Counted from the first letter of the stretch, positions 40,040 to 49,596 are shown. The stretch: 64,000 bases of DNA from Jiella pelagia (GCF_026898155.1 NZ_CP114029.1:2708001-2772000), one strand, 5' to 3'. Made by a program: numbers and translations. Notes: generated by a model from the sequence alone, not told the origin.

Positions 40040-40915
40040 ATGGCGGACGCGCACGCAAAGAAACACGACTATCACATCATCGACCCCAGCCCTTGGCCGT
40101 TCGTCGCTTCGATGGGCGCGATGATCATGCTGCTCGGCGCGGTCGGCTATATGCGCTGGTTCAGCGGCAACGAATTCGAGTTGTTCGGGCTCAACCTCGC
40201 GACTCCATGGATCTTCTATCTCGGCCTCGCCGTCGTTCTCTACACCATGTACGCCTGGTGGTCGGATGCGGTGAAGGAAGGCCAGGAGGGCGCCCACACC
40301 CGTGTCGTGTCGCTGCATCTGCGCTACGGCATGATCATGTTCATCGCCTCGGAGGTGATGTTCTTCGTCGCATGGTTCTGGGCCTTCTTCGACGCCAGCC
40401 TGTTCGCGAACGAGGCCATTCAGGCCGAGCGGGTCCAGGTGCTGGGCGGCCAGTGGCCCCCGGTCGGAATCGAGGTGCTCGATCCCCTGCATCTTCCGCT
40501 GTTCAACACCGTCACCCTGCTTCTGTCCGGAACCACGGTCACCTGGGCGCATCATGCGCTGCTCCACGGCGACCGGAAGAACCTCAAGATCGGCCTCGCG
40601 CTCACCGTCGTGCTCGGGCTCATCTTCTCCTACGTCCAGTACTACGAATATGCCCACGCTCCCTTCGCTTTCTCGGGGTCGATCTACGGCTCGACATTCT
40701 ACATGGCGACGGGCTTCCACGGCTTTCACGTCATCGTCGGCACGATCTTCCTGATCGTCTGCCTCGTCCGCGCCATGGCAGGGCAGTTCACGCCGCAGAA
40801 GCACTTCGGTTTCGAGGCCGCTGCCTGGTACTGGCATTTCGTCGACGTCGTCTGGCTGTTCCTGTTCTTCTGCATCTATGTGTGGGGCAGCTGGGGCGCG
40901 CCGGTTCACGGATGA
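40040..40915 (+). CDS. ctaE: Cytochrome c oxidase subunit III
   Basis: A 291-residue subunit III with seven transmembrane helices. It starts KKHDYHIIDPSPWPFVASMG and shows VMFFVAWFWAFFDASLF, TVTWAHHALLHGDRKNLKIG, FHGFHVIVGTIFLIVCLVRA and a C-terminal WYWHFVDVVWLFLFFCIYVWGSW. It stabilises subunit I and proton uptake. About 137 nt separate it from ctaG. The hairpin terminator at 40974-41006 follows. Confidence 0.97.
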   Translation: MADAHAKKHDYHIIDPSPWPFVASMGAMIMLLGAVGYMRWFSGNEFELFGLNLATPWIFYLGLAVVLYTMYAWWSDAVKEGQEGAHTRVVSLHLRYGMIMFIASEVMFFVAWFWAFFDASLFANEAIQAERVQVLGGQWPPVGIEVLDPLHLPLFNTVTLLLSGTTVTWAHHALLHGDRKNLKIGLALTVVLGLIFSYVQYYEYAHAPFAFSGSIYGSTFYMATGFHGFHVIVGTIFLIVCLVRAMAGQFTPQKHFGFEAAAWYWHFVDVVWLFLFFCIYVWGSWGAPVHG

Positions 40916-40973
40916 CGCTTCGCCAGGCAGGCATCATCGCCGGAACGCGTCAGCGCTGGCAGCATTGAAATGG

Positions 40974-41006
40974 GATGAAGGCGGCTTCGGCCGCCTTCAT
41001 CGTTTT
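40974..41006 (+). terminator. Rho-independent terminator after ctaE
   Basis: A perfect 12-bp stem (GATGAAGGCGGC, TTCG tetraloop, complementary arm) is followed by GTTTT. It ends the cox operon; the next gene begins 15 nt later. Confidence 0.85.
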
Positions 41007-41020
41007 GAAGGGATGGGCAG

Positions 41021-41413
41021 ATGGCCGAAGACAGCGCCTTTCAGGTCGACCCGGTAAAGGCGGCGACGCGCGGCCGTTGTCCGCACTGCGGCAAAGGACG
41101 GCTGTTCTCCGGCTTCCTGACCCTCGCTCCGCGCTGCGACCATTGTGATCTTGACTACGAGTTCGCCGATTCCGGAGACGGTCCGGCGGTCTTCGTCATC
41201 CTGATCATCGGCTTCGTCGTCTGCGGTCTGGCGCTCTGGGTCGAGGTCTCCTTCTCGCCGCCACTCTGGGTGCATCTGCTTCTCTGGTTGCCGCTGATCC
41301 TGATCCTCTGTCTGCCGCTCCTGAGGATCCTCAAGGGCACGATGATCGGCCTGCAATACAAGAACCGCGCCGCCGAGGGCCGGCTGGCGGACGGCATCGA
41401 CCGGAGCGAGTGA
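41021..41413 (+). CDS. DUF983 membrane protein
   Basis: A 130-residue protein with an N-terminal zinc-ribbon-like CPHCGKGRLF...CDHCDLDYEF (two CxxC pairs) and two transmembrane helices (AVFVILIIGFVVCGLALWVE; VHLLLWLPLILILCLPLLRI). DUF983 is commonly found in Rhizobiales cox loci. A role in oxidase biogenesis is inferred from this linkage. It lies one base before the SURF1 gene. Confidence 0.88.
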   Translation: MAEDSAFQVDPVKAATRGRCPHCGKGRLFSGFLTLAPRCDHCDLDYEFADSGDGPAVFVILIIGFVVCGLALWVEVSFSPPLWVHLLLWLPLILILCLPLLRILKGTMIGLQYKNRAAEGRLADGIDRSE

Positions 41414-41414
41414 G

Positions 41415-42227
41415 ATGACCGGAGGCGGACCGAAGGCGGGCGGCTCGAGCGCCGGGGGCGCTGTACCGGATGGCGCCGGGCCCTTCGCCGACGAGCAGAT
41501 GACTCGGGGCCGATTCCTGGTCGCGCTCGGCTTCTGCCTTGTCGGCATCGCCATCCTGTTCGCCCTCGGCACATGGCAGGTCGAGCGGCTGCAGTGGAAG
41601 CAGGGTCTCGCGGCCGAGATCGACAGCCGCATCCATGCCGAGCCTGTCGATCTGGCGACGTTGCAGCAGCGCTATCAGAGCGGGGCGCCGATCCAATACA
41701 CGCCGGTCACCGTGACGGGCCGGTTCCTCCACGAGAACGAGCGCTATTTCCTTTCGACCTTCGAGGGCCAGGCCGGCTGGAACGTCTACACGCCGCTTCT
41801 GACCGACGGCGGCGACCTACTCTTCTTCAATCGCGGCTTCGTGCCCTACGATTTGCGCGATCCCGACAGGCGCCGCGCCGGTCAGCCTTCCGCTGCCGTC
41901 ACGGTCACGGGCCTCGCACGCGTGCCGCCGACGGAAAAGCCCGGCTATTTCACGCCGGAGAACGAGCCTGACCAGGACACCTTCTTCTGGCAGGATCTTC
42001 CGGCGATGGCAGCAGGGACCGATCTGCCGGAGGGTGCACGGCTCGTTCCGTTCTTCGTGGACGCCGGCCCCGGCCGCGCGGAGGGCGGCTGGCCGGTGGG
42101 CGGCACGACCGTCGTCTCGCTGCCCAACGACCATCTGCAATATGCCATCACCTGGTACGGGATCGGCCTCGCCCTCGTGGTGATGACGGGGATGATGGTG
42201 GCAAGACGATATCGCCGCCCCGCTTGA
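41415..42227 (+). CDS. SURF1-family oxidase assembly protein
   Basis: A 270-residue SURF1 protein with an N-terminal helix ending in [16 protein letters not shown] and a C-terminal helix starting [20 protein letters not shown], the two family hallmarks. The central periplasmic domain includes [20 protein letters not shown] and [12 protein letters not shown]. It helps haem a insertion in subunit I. The first 40 residues are glycine/serine-rich and poorly conserved. Confidence 0.93.
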   Translation: MTGGGPKAGGSSAGGAVPDGAGPFADEQMTRGRFLVALGFCLVGIAILFALGTWQVERLQWKQGLAAEIDSRIHAEPVDLATLQQRYQSGAPIQYTPVTVTGRFLHENERYFLSTFEGQAGWNVYTPLLTDGGDLLFFNRGFVPYDLRDPDRRRAGQPSAAVTVTGLARVPPTEKPGYFTPENEPDQDTFFWQDLPAMAAGTDLPEGARLVPFFVDAGPGRAEGGWPVGGTTVVSLPNDHLQYAITWYGIGLALVVMTGMMVARRYRRPA

Positions 42228-42303
42228 CAGGCCGCGGCCGGATGCCTTCATTCGGGCCGTCATCCGGTATGAGAGCCGGTCCGCCATCGACGTTGGAGAG
42301 ATC

Positions 42304-43314
42304 GTGTCCTTTATCGCGCCGACCAAGCCGAAGCTGACCCTGCGCCTGTGCGAGCCGCGGGGCTTTTGCGCCGGCGTCGACCGGGCGATCCAGATCGTCG
42401 TCCTGGCGCTGAAGAAATACGGCGCACCGGTCTATGTGCGCCACGAGATCGTCCATAACAAATACGTCGTCGACGGGCTGCGCGAGATGGGGGCCATCTT
42501 CGTCAGGGAACTCGACGAGATCCCCGACGACGGCCAGCCGGTGGTGTTCTCCGCCCATGGCGTACCGAAGTCCGTGCCGGCCGCGGCCGCCGACCGTGAG
42601 ATGCTCTATCTCGACGCCACCTGCCCGCTGGTCTCAAAGGTCCACAAGCAGGCGATGCTGCACGTGAAACGCGGTCGCCACGTCGTCCTGATCGGCCATC
42701 GCGGCCATCCGGAGGTGATCGGCACCATGGGTCAGCTCCAACCCGGCACCGTCAGCCTGATTGAGACAGTCGCGGACGTGAATGCGTTCGAGCCCGAGGA
42801 CCCGCAGGCGCTCGGCTTCGTCACCCAGACGACCCTGTCGCTGGACGACACGTCGGAGATCGTCGCTGCACTGCAGGCGAAGTTCCCGGCGATGACCGCG
42901 CCGTCCTCGGAATCGATCTGCTATGCGACCACCAACCGCCAGGAGGCGGTGAAGGCCTCGGCGCCCGAAACCGACCTCTTCCTTATCGTCGGCGCGCCGA
43001 ATTCGTCCAATTCCAAGCGCCTCGTCGAGGTCGCCGAGAAGGCGGGTTCGGCCAAGGGTCTGCTCGTGCGCGGGCCGGAGGACCTTCCCTTCGACCTTGT
43101 GACCGGCGATCATCCGCTGGTTGGCATGTCGGCCGGGGCCTCGGCACCGGAGGTGCTGGTCGACGCGATCATCGCCGCCTTGAGAGAGCGCTTCGACGTC
43201 GCGATCGAGCTTGTCCAGACGGCCGAGGAGAACGAGAACTTCCCGGTGATGCGGTCCTTGCGCGACACGCCCCTGACGGTTGGCGACATGGCCTTCGTCA
43301 ATGGTGGGGCCTGA
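42304..43314 (+). CDS. ispH: 4-hydroxy-3-methylbut-2-enyl diphosphate reductase
   Basis: A 336-residue [4Fe-4S] enzyme that makes IPP and DMAPP in the last step of the MEP pathway. The three cluster cysteines are in [14 protein letters not shown] (near residue 18), [13 protein letters not shown] (near 105) and [14 protein letters not shown] (near 200). HGVPKSVP and [13 protein letters not shown] provide substrate histidines. It starts with GTG at 42304 after a GGAGAG site. The next gene, thrB, begins 5 nt after its stop. Confidence 0.97.
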   Translation: MSFIAPTKPKLTLRLCEPRGFCAGVDRAIQIVVLALKKYGAPVYVRHEIVHNKYVVDGLREMGAIFVRELDEIPDDGQPVVFSAHGVPKSVPAAAADREMLYLDATCPLVSKVHKQAMLHVKRGRHVVLIGHRGHPEVIGTMGQLQPGTVSLIETVADVNAFEPEDPQALGFVTQTTLSLDDTSEIVAALQAKFPAMTAPSSESICYATTNRQEAVKASAPETDLFLIVGAPNSSNSKRLVEVAEKAGSAKGLLVRGPEDLPFDLVTGDHPLVGMSAGASAPEVLVDAIIAALRERFDVAIELVQTAEENENFPVMRSLRDTPLTVGDMAFVNGGA

Positions 43315-43319
43315 CCGCC

Positions 43320-44309
43320 GTGGCCGTCTATACCGACGTCACCGAGCCGCAGCTCGCTGCCTTCCTCGATCGCTACGACCTCGGAGACCTGTCGAGCTAC
43401 AAGGGCATCGCCGAGGGGGTGGAGAACTCCAACTTCCTCATTCGCACGACGGGCGGCACCTTCATCCTCACCCTCTATGAAAAGCGGGTGAACCGGGATG
43501 ATCTGCCGTTCTTCGTCGGGCTGATGGAGCATCTTGCCAGCCGGGGACTGTCCTGCCCGCTGCCGGTCCACGACCGGGACGGCAACGCTCTCGGCGAACT
43601 GGCGGGACGGCCTGCAGCGGTCTTCACCTTTCTCGACGGCATGTGGACGCGGCGGCCAAGTCCGGATCATTGCCGCGCCGTCGGCGTGGCGCTCGCCCGC
43701 ATGCACGAAAGCGCCCAGGACTTTCCGCTCACTCGCCGGAACGGGCTCGCGCCCGCCGACTGGCGCCCGCTCTATGAGAGCTGCGCGGGCCGGGCCGACG
43801 AGGTCGAGCCGGGGCTCTCCGCCGAGATCGAGGCGGAGCTTTCCGATTTCGAGGCAAACTGGCCGAGCGCTTTGCCAAAAGGCGTCATCCATGCCGACCT
43901 CTTTCCCGACAACGTCTTCTTCCTCGCCGGTGAGCTGTCAGGCCTGATCGATTTCTATTTCGCCTGCAACGACCTCCTCGCCTATGACCTCTCCATCACG
44001 CTCTCAGCCTGGTGCTTCGAGCAGGACGGCAGCTACAATGTCACCAAGGGGCGGGCGCTGATGGCCGGCTACGCCTCCGTCCGGCCGCTGGACGAGGCCG
44101 AGTATGACAGCCTTCCGATGCTCTGCAGGGGCGCAGCGATGCGCTTCATGCTGACGCGGCTCTACGACTGGCTCAACGTGCCGGACGACAGCTTCGTCAC
44201 CAAGAAGGATCCGCGCGAATATCTGAAGAAACTGCGCTTCCACCGCGGCGTCCGCGAGGCGTCGGAATACGGGCTCGAGAAGGCGGCAGTCACGAAGGGA
44301 ATGGCATGA
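43320..44309 (+). CDS. thrB: Homoserine kinase (APH-type)
   Basis: A 329-residue protein of the aminoglycoside-phosphotransferase fold. It starts [20 protein letters not shown], with [11 protein letters not shown] near residue 35, catalytic [11 protein letters not shown] near 205 and magnesium-binding [15 protein letters not shown]. It phosphorylates homoserine on the way to threonine. The start is GTG at 43320. It overlaps rnhA by four bases. thrC is 10 kb away on the opposite strand. Confidence 0.93.
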   Translation: MAVYTDVTEPQLAAFLDRYDLGDLSSYKGIAEGVENSNFLIRTTGGTFILTLYEKRVNRDDLPFFVGLMEHLASRGLSCPLPVHDRDGNALGELAGRPAAVFTFLDGMWTRRPSPDHCRAVGVALARMHESAQDFPLTRRNGLAPADWRPLYESCAGRADEVEPGLSAEIEAELSDFEANWPSALPKGVIHADLFPDNVFFLAGELSGLIDFYFACNDLLAYDLSITLSAWCFEQDGSYNVTKGRALMAGYASVRPLDEAEYDSLPMLCRGAAMRFMLTRLYDWLNVPDDSFVTKKDPREYLKKLRFHRGVREASEYGLEKAAVTKGMA

Positions 44310-44770
44310 GCGAGAGCGGCGGCGAGCGCGTCGAGATCTTCACCGACGGCGCCTGTTCGGGCAATCCGGGGCCCGGCGGCTGGGGCGCCATCCTGCGCTA
44401 CAAGGGAAACGAGAAGGAGCTGAAGGGCGGCGAGGCGGATACCACCAACAACCGCATGGAACTCCTGGCGGCGATTTCAGCGCTGAAGGCGCTGAACCGG
44501 GCCTGCGCCGTCGATCTCTATTCCGACTCGAACTATATGCGCGACGGCATCACCAAGTGGATCTTCGGCTGGAAGAAAAAGGGCTGGCGCACCGCCGACG
44601 GCAAGCCGGTGAAGAACGTCGAGCTCTGGCAGCAGCTGGAGGCCGAGAAGGGCCGCCACGACGTCACCTTCCACTGGGTCCGCGGCCATGCCGGCCATGC
44701 CGAGAACGAGCGCGCCGACGAGCTGGCGCGCGCCGGGATGGAGCCGTTCAAGCGGAAGCGCGCCGGCTGA
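44306..44770 (+). CDS. rnhA: Ribonuclease HI
   Basis: A 154-residue RNase HI that removes RNA from RNA-DNA hybrids. The four catalytic carboxylates are in [41 protein letters not shown] and [14 protein letters not shown]. It has the basic-protrusion segment [15 protein letters not shown]. An intact GAGCTC is at 44621-44626. It overlaps thrB by four nt and is followed 16 nt later by two unusual small genes. Confidence 0.97.
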   Translation: MSESGGERVEIFTDGACSGNPGPGGWGAILRYKGNEKELKGGEADTTNNRMELLAAISALKALNRACAVDLYSDSNYMRDGITKWIFGWKKKGWRTADGKPVKNVELWQQLEAEKGRHDVTFHWVRGHAGHAENERADELARAGMEPFKRKRAG

Positions 44771-44786
44771 GGCGGGGCGAACGGGG

Positions 44787-45068
44787 ATGACGCTGCCGAC
44801 GAATGAGGGATTGAGTTCGATCTCGCCAAGGCGGTCTGAAGAGACAACGCGCGAAGTCGCAAAATTTACCGCAACCTATGTCAATGGCGTTGCAATTGGA
44901 CTTGCGCTCGTCGGCGGGCTGGCCCCCCTATTCAATGCCGTCTATTTCACGAAAGAGCTGCCGATCGCCTGGTGGCAGCTTGTTCTCATCAGCTTCATTT
45001 GCCTGATGGTCTCTGTAGCCATACATTTAGCCGCGCGACGCTATCTTGAGAGGGAGCTGGAAAAATGA
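44787..45068 (+). CDS. Small two-helix membrane protein, unknown
   Basis: A 93-residue protein starting MTLPTNEGLSSISPRRSEET, with two transmembrane segments (GVAIGLALVGGLAPLFNAVY; WWQLVLISFICLMVSVAIHL) and a charged tail ending YLERELEK. I recognise no family. Base composition is lower in GC than its neighbours and codons such as TTT, ATT and TTA are frequent, suggesting a different origin. It begins after rnhA and overlaps the next tiny gene by four nt. The pair lies between rnhA and the M42 peptidase gene. Confidence 0.7.
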   Translation: MTLPTNEGLSSISPRRSEETTREVAKFTATYVNGVAIGLALVGGLAPLFNAVYFTKELPIAWWQLVLISFICLMVSVAIHLAARRYLERELEK

Positions 45069-45160
45069 GTAATGCCGACCTCCTGCTGGCGCTTCTCGGG
45101 CCAATCAGTCTTCTCGTCCTGGGGCTCGCTACGCTCTATTTTACCAGTCGTTCGCGCTGA
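45065..45160 (+). CDS. Tiny single-helix membrane protein (31 aa), unknown
   Basis: An ORF of 31 residues, MSNADLLLALLGPISLLVLG then LATLYFTSRSR and a stop. Its ATG overlaps the stop of the upstream gene (ATGA), a classic translational coupling that supports it as real. The purine-rich AGGGAGCTGGA lies just upstream. It is one hydrophobic helix with a short basic tail. Function is unknown; it may form a complex with the upstream two-helix protein. Confidence 0.6.
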   Translation: MSNADLLLALLGPISLLVLGLATLYFTSRSR

Positions 45161-45332
45161 TTTGGTCCCCACGCGCCGGAATATCCAGCGCGAACCCTTT
45201 TGTTATCAGCAAACTTGCCGATATCGGGACGGGAAACCAGGAGGCTCGGCATGGCGACGCAGCCTAAAGGAAAATCGCTCGGGCGGTCACGCAGACCCTG
45301 CATCACCCCGCCGAACGACAGGACATCGAAAC

Positions 45333-46370
45333 ATGAATCTCGACCTTCTCAAACGCCTCTGCGAGACCCCCGGTGTGCCGGGCCGTGAGACCCGCGTTCG
45401 CGCGCTGATCGAGGCGGAGGCGGGCGGCCTCTTCGACGACATGCGCGTCGACGCCCTCGGCTCCTTGATCTGTCGGCGCAAGGGCAAGGGCGACAAGCCG
45501 GAGAAGCTCCTGCTCCTCTGCCACATGGACGAGATCGGCTTTCTTGTGTCCCACGTCACCGACAAGGGCTTCGTCCATGTCGACCCGGTTGGCGGCTTCG
45601 ACCCGCGCAACCTGTTCTCGCGCCGCGTCCTCGTCTGCACCGACGAAGGCGACATCAAGGGCGTGATGAACGCCGAGGGCAAGCCGATCCACATCCAGTC
45701 GCCCGAAGAGCGCAAGAAGATGCCGGAGCCGAACGAGTTCGTCGTCGACACCGGCCTCGGCGCGGCGGCGAAGGACAGGATCCAGGTCGGCGACTACGTG
45801 GTGATGAACGAGCCCTTCGAGGAGATGGGCGAGAAGATCGTCTCGAAAGCCCTCGATAACCGCATCGCCTGCTGGCTCGGCCTCGAAGCCGTCAGGAAGC
45901 TCGTCGAGGACGGCCATTCCCATGATTGCGAACTGACCGTCGCCTTCACCGCCCAAGAGGAAGTCGGCCTCAGGGGCGCCAAGACGGCCTCCTTCGGCGT
46001 CGCCCCGGATATCGCCATCGGCGTCGACACGACGCTCGCCTGCGACACGCCGGGCGTTCCCGAAAAGGATCGCACGACCGTCCAGGGCGCCGGCTTCGGG
46101 CTGCACATGAAGGACGGCTCCTTCATCGCCGACTACGGCCTCGTCAAGGAAATCGAGACGCTGGCGAAGGAGCGGAACATCGCCTGCCAGCGCACGATCC
46201 TTGCCAAGGGCGGCCAGGATGGCGCGGCGGCCCAGCAGGCCGGCATCGGCGCAAGGGCGATCGGCATCGCCGTCGGGACGCGCTACATCCACACCGTCGC
46301 CGAAATGATCGACAAGCGCGATCTTCACGCGGCCCGGGAGATCCTGACGGCGTTCATCTCGACGCATTGA
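45333..46370 (+). CDS. M42-family metallopeptidase
   Basis: A 345-residue M42 aminopeptidase/endoglucanase-like protein with two-metal motifs: LLLLCHMDEIGFLV near residue 62, KALDNRIACWLGLEA near 175, TAQEEVGLRGA near 208 and VGVDTTLACDTPG-like IAIGVDTTLACDTP near 230. The last histidine is in TRYIHTVAEMIDKRD. Such enzymes form tetrahedral dodecamers that trim peptides. I begin at 45333 (MNLDLLKRLCETPGVPG); a longer upstream frame is not family-like. Confidence 0.92.
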   Translation: MNLDLLKRLCETPGVPGRETRVRALIEAEAGGLFDDMRVDALGSLICRRKGKGDKPEKLLLLCHMDEIGFLVSHVTDKGFVHVDPVGGFDPRNLFSRRVLVCTDEGDIKGVMNAEGKPIHIQSPEERKKMPEPNEFVVDTGLGAAAKDRIQVGDYVVMNEPFEEMGEKIVSKALDNRIACWLGLEAVRKLVEDGHSHDCELTVAFTAQEEVGLRGAKTASFGVAPDIAIGVDTTLACDTPGVPEKDRTTVQGAGFGLHMKDGSFIADYGLVKEIETLAKERNIACQRTILAKGGQDGAAAQQAGIGARAIGIAVGTRYIHTVAEMIDKRDLHAAREILTAFISTH

Positions 46371-46424
46371 GGCTATTGCGCCGATGCCGTTGGCGCTGAA
46401 ATGAGGCCGCAATCACAGCCGCTT

Positions 46425-46566
46425 CGTCATCCTCGGCCCGATAGGGTCGGGGCTCCATGCCTCTCCACCAACGCGTTGGTTCGGCGCGGGAGGAGCATCT
46501 CGCGAAGAGGATCGGCGGCAGGCGATGTTGCGACATGGATCCCCGCGCTGACGCGCGAGGATGACG
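46425..46566. repeat. Intergenic inverted-repeat element (RIME-like)
   Basis: The stretch starts with CGTCATCCTCG at 46425-46435 and ends with CGAGGATGACG at 46556-46566, its exact complement, with a GC-rich interior that includes the palindrome CCAACGCGTTGG. The same CGTCATYCTCGG/CCGAGRATGACG core occurs in the larger nested element at 49141-49484. It lies between two convergent genes and has no ORF with family signal. Confidence 0.5.
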
Positions 46567-46596
46567 ACGCGTTACTTCCCGCGCCCGGTGCGCCTC

Positions 46597-47082
46597 TCAC
46601 ATCTGTTCGAGCAGAGCCTCAGCGCTGGACTTGTCGGCCTGGCCAGGGCTTTCCTCAACGTTGAGCTGCTTCACCACGCCGTCCTCGACCAGCATGGAAT
46701 AGCGCTTCGACCGGACGCCGAGACCCGCGACCGACAGGTCGATGTCGAGGCCGAGGGCCTTGGTGAACTCGCCGTTGCCGTCGGAGAGGAACTGGATCTT
46801 GCCCGAGGCCTCGGTGGACTTCTCCCAGGCGCCCATGACGAAGATGTCGTTGACCGCGACGACGGCGACGGTGTCGACACCCTTTTCGCGGAACTCGTCA
46901 TTGTGGGTGAGGAAGCCGGGAAGGTGGTTCATCGAGCAGGTCGGGGTGAAGGCTCCGGGAACGCCGAACAGGACGACGGTCTTGCCGGAGAAGATGTCCC
47001 CGGTGGAAAGGTCGGCCGGCCCGTCCTCGGTACGGGTCTTGACGGTGGCGTTCGGAATGGTGTCGCCGACGGCGATGGTCAT
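46597..47082 (-). CDS. Peroxiredoxin, Prx5 type
   Basis: A 161-residue peroxiredoxin with the peroxidatic Cys49 in VPGAFTPTCSMNHLPGF and the family features VAVVAVNDIFVMGAWEKS and GLGVRSKRYSMLVEDGVV. Prx5 enzymes reduce hydrogen peroxide and alkyl hydroperoxides using glutathione/glutaredoxin or thioredoxin. I see one clear peroxidatic cysteine and no other cysteine, so this is a 1-Cys type. Cytoplasmic. Convergent with the M42 peptidase gene. Confidence 0.95.
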   Translation of the reverse strand: MTIAVGDTIPNATVKTRTEDGPADLSTGDIFSGKTVVLFGVPGAFTPTCSMNHLPGFLTHNDEFREKGVDTVAVVAVNDIFVMGAWEKSTEASGKIQFLSDGNGEFTKALGLDIDLSVAGLGVRSKRYSMLVEDGVVKQLNVEESPGQADKSSAEALLEQM

Positions 47083-47232
47083 GGTCGATACTCCCCTCGG
47101 GCGGAAGGCCAGTGCGGACGGTTCATCCGGCCGCCGGCTTCAGAAGACCGATCTGGCGCGACAGGCCCTGCTGTCCAGCGCGAGATGGCGGCTTCGCCAG
47201 ATTTCTACCTCAGCATGGGCGTGCGCAGGGAT

Positions 47233-48108
47233 TCAGCCAGCCGGCGAAACTCTGACGGAAGTTGCCGAAAGCCCCTTGCCCTCGCGGGTGAAGAGAAGAT
47301 CGACGGCCTCCGGCCGGCCGTCGACGCCGGACGGACGCTCGGCGATCGGCACGTCATAGACGATGTGTCCGCCCTCGCGGGAGACGCGGGACGGTTCGTC
47401 GAAATACCAGCCGCCGGCGGAGGTGACGAAGAGATCCGGCGCCCCGGCCCCGTCAGCGTCGTCGATGACCGCGACGCGCAGGCTCTTTCCGTCCGCGGCG
47501 CCCGAAACCTCGAAGGCGCCGTCCGCCGCCTCGGTGGGGAGCGCGGCAAAGGCGCTGGCCACCGCCTCGTCGTCGGTCGCCTGCGTTCCGGCGGCAAGGT
47601 CCGCCTGGACCGGAATGCAGATGTCCTTGCACACGCCGAGAAACAGCGACGCCGCCACGGTCTCGATCGTCTCGCCCGGCTCGACGGCGAGTTCGAAGGC
47701 GAAGGCGACGTCCCCCTCGTAGCCATTGGCCCGCGTCATGTCTTCGCCGAAGCGGTGCGGCGGGGGGAAATGCTGGTCAATAGTCTGGAAGCCTGCCGTT
47801 CTGGAAAGGTCGATCAGCGGCGGGACGCCGGAGGCGCCCGGATCGATCCAGTAGGTCTTCCAGCCGGGCGCGAGGTCGACGAGGAGAGCCGCCCGCACGG
47901 CCCCGTCCACCGGCTCCTTCGCCCGGACGAGACGCAGCGTCACCTCATTGTTTCGAAATACGCTGGCGTCGTTGTCCGCCGCCAGGACCGGGGCAAGGCC
48001 GCAGCACAGAAGCACGGCGAGGCCGGCAACAGCCCGGCGAACCCACGGCGCGATATGGGGGAGGTTTGCCGCTGGGGCACGGCGCATGGCCGGATCGTAA
48101 ATGTGCAT
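47233..48108 (-). CDS. Secreted DsbD-alpha-like disulfide protein
   Basis: A 291-residue exported protein, with a signal peptide near residues 24-44 (AVAGLAVLLCCGLAPVLAAD) and a domain like the N-terminal part of DsbD (thiol:disulfide interchange). It includes LLVDLAPGWKTYWIDPGASG and the disulfide motif FLGVCKDICIPVQADL (CxxxC). There is no membrane core as in full DsbD. It presumably handles reducing equivalents in the periplasm. It is adjacent to, but not overlapping, the peroxiredoxin gene. Confidence 0.83.
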   Translation of the reverse strand: MHIYDPAMRRAPAANLPHIAPWVRRAVAGLAVLLCCGLAPVLAADNDASVFRNNEVTLRLVRAKEPVDGAVRAALLVDLAPGWKTYWIDPGASGVPPLIDLSRTAGFQTIDQHFPPPHRFGEDMTRANGYEGDVAFAFELAVEPGETIETVAASLFLGVCKDICIPVQADLAAGTQATDDEAVASAFAALPTEAADGAFEVSGAADGKSLRVAVIDDADGAGAPDLFVTSAGGWYFDEPSRVSREGGHIVYDVPIAERPSGVDGRPEAVDLLFTREGKGLSATSVRVSPAG

Positions 48109-48393
48109 AGCCGACGTCTTCTCACGGTTCCAGTTGGCAGATAACGGCTTTTTGTCGAATTTGCGAAGCTCGTGACAATTCTGCTCTGGTCATCGTTCGA
48201 GAGCGATGCCACTTTCGTTCCAGGATGGTGTGAAGAAAACCGATTGAAGGAAGGTTGAGGCCTCGACGTTTCCCCGAGAATCACGCAACGGCGCTAAGCG
48301 GGACAGGCCAAGGTTCTGTCGGCTGAACCTTAGGCCGCTGCGGTGCCGCATCATCACAAGGTTTCGCTGTCGCAAACTCTGCGGTGAGGAAGA

Positions 48394-49008
48394 ATGAAGC
48401 TCGATATCGATCTCGACCCCGTCGACGGGGACGTTTCCCATTCGCTCGAGGGGCATTTTCTGATCGCCATGCCGGCGGTCGCCGACGAGCCATTCGCACG
48501 GACCGTCATCTATGTCTGCGCCCATTCGCCGAATGGCGCGATGGGCTTCATCATCAACAAGTCGCAGCCAATGAGCTTTCCGGCGCTCCTCACCCAGCTC
48601 GGCATCGTCGAAAGCGAGGCCGACATACGCCTGCCGTCCGGTGGCCGCGAGGTCTCGGTCTGCATCGGCGGGCCGGTGGAAAAGGGGCGGGGTTTCGTCC
48701 TGCATTCCGACGACTACGATTCGGAATCCACCGTCCATGTCGCCGACAAGATCGCACTGACGCCGACGGTCGACATCCTCAGGGCTATCTCGGAAGGTAT
48801 CGGCCCGAAGACGGCGATCATGGCGCTCGGCTATTCCGGCTGGGCGCCGGGGCAGCTGGAGGACGAGATCGCCGCCAATGGGTGGCTGACCTGCAAGGCC
48901 GATCTCGGCATCGTCTTCGACACCGATCTCGACGCCAAGTACAAACGGGCGCTGGGCCTTCTCGGCATCGAGCCGGCGTTTCTGGCGGGCGAGGCGGGGC
49001 ACGCCTGA
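48394..49008 (+). CDS. YqgE/AlgH-family protein
   Basis: A 204-residue UPF0301 protein with LEGHFLIAMPAVADEPFART, VIYVCAHSPNGAMGFIINKS, VCIGGPVEKGRGFVLHSDDY and GYSGWAPGQLEDEIAANGWL, all family hallmarks. The function of YqgE is not settled; in Pseudomonas, AlgH affects alginate regulation. It is divergent from the DsbD-like gene, with a 285-nt space between the two starts. Confidence 0.95.
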   Translation: MKLDIDLDPVDGDVSHSLEGHFLIAMPAVADEPFARTVIYVCAHSPNGAMGFIINKSQPMSFPALLTQLGIVESEADIRLPSGGREVSVCIGGPVEKGRGFVLHSDDYDSESTVHVADKIALTPTVDILRAISEGIGPKTAIMALGYSGWAPGQLEDEIAANGWLTCKADLGIVFDTDLDAKYKRALGLLGIEPAFLAGEAGHA

Positions 49009-49140
49009 GGGAAGGCGTCGTCGCGGCAAGGCGTTGCGTAGACATTGGTCGAGGCGGCTCGCCGAGCCAAAGAACGTGAACTTGCGAATTGCCTGAACGT
49101 GCGAATTTTCAGGCGCTTATCCCGAACACGCGGGCATCTT

Positions 49141-49484
49141 CGGGCTTGTCCCTACAATGTTCACACATCTCAGATGGACTTCTTTGGTAAGCCGGTGCCA
49201 AGCAATGCCACCGTTGAAGGGCAGGGAAACTTCGCAGCTTCGTCATTCTCGGGCCCCGTCCCGAGAATCCAGGGGCACCCGCCGCAACATTGCCCGCTTC
49301 CGCCTTCTGCAGCTGAAACCAATCGCGCCCGACGATCTCTGGATTCTCGGGACGGGTCCGAGAATGACGAAGCGTTGGTGCTGGCGCCTTCCTTTTCTCC
49401 GCCTCCGGCATCTTCAATCTCAATCGTAAGACGCTGTCTTAGAAGAGCTGTTCGCAATGTGTGAATGTTGTAGGGACAAGCCCG
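49141..49484. repeat. Nested double inverted-repeat element
   Basis: Two palindromic pairs are nested. The outer arms, 49141-49168 and 49457-49484, share GGGCTTGTCCCTACAA and TTCACACAT in inverted orientation. The inner arms, 49238-49272 and 49339-49372, carry CGTCATTCTCGG...CCGTCCCGAGAATCCAG and its near-perfect complement. The arrangement resembles Rhizobiales intergenic mosaic elements (RIME) with a short interior and no ORF. The whole 49009-49596 stretch between YqgE and the EAL gene contains no other gene I can support. Confidence 0.6.
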
Positions 49485-49596
49485 AGGATGATGTCGCGGA
49501 CGGGTGACGGCCCGAAAATGAAGCGCCTGCGCGTTGCATCCTGCGTGATCGGCGGCCCCTGCCGGCACGCCGATGTGAGGTCAGCGCCCGCGCCCC

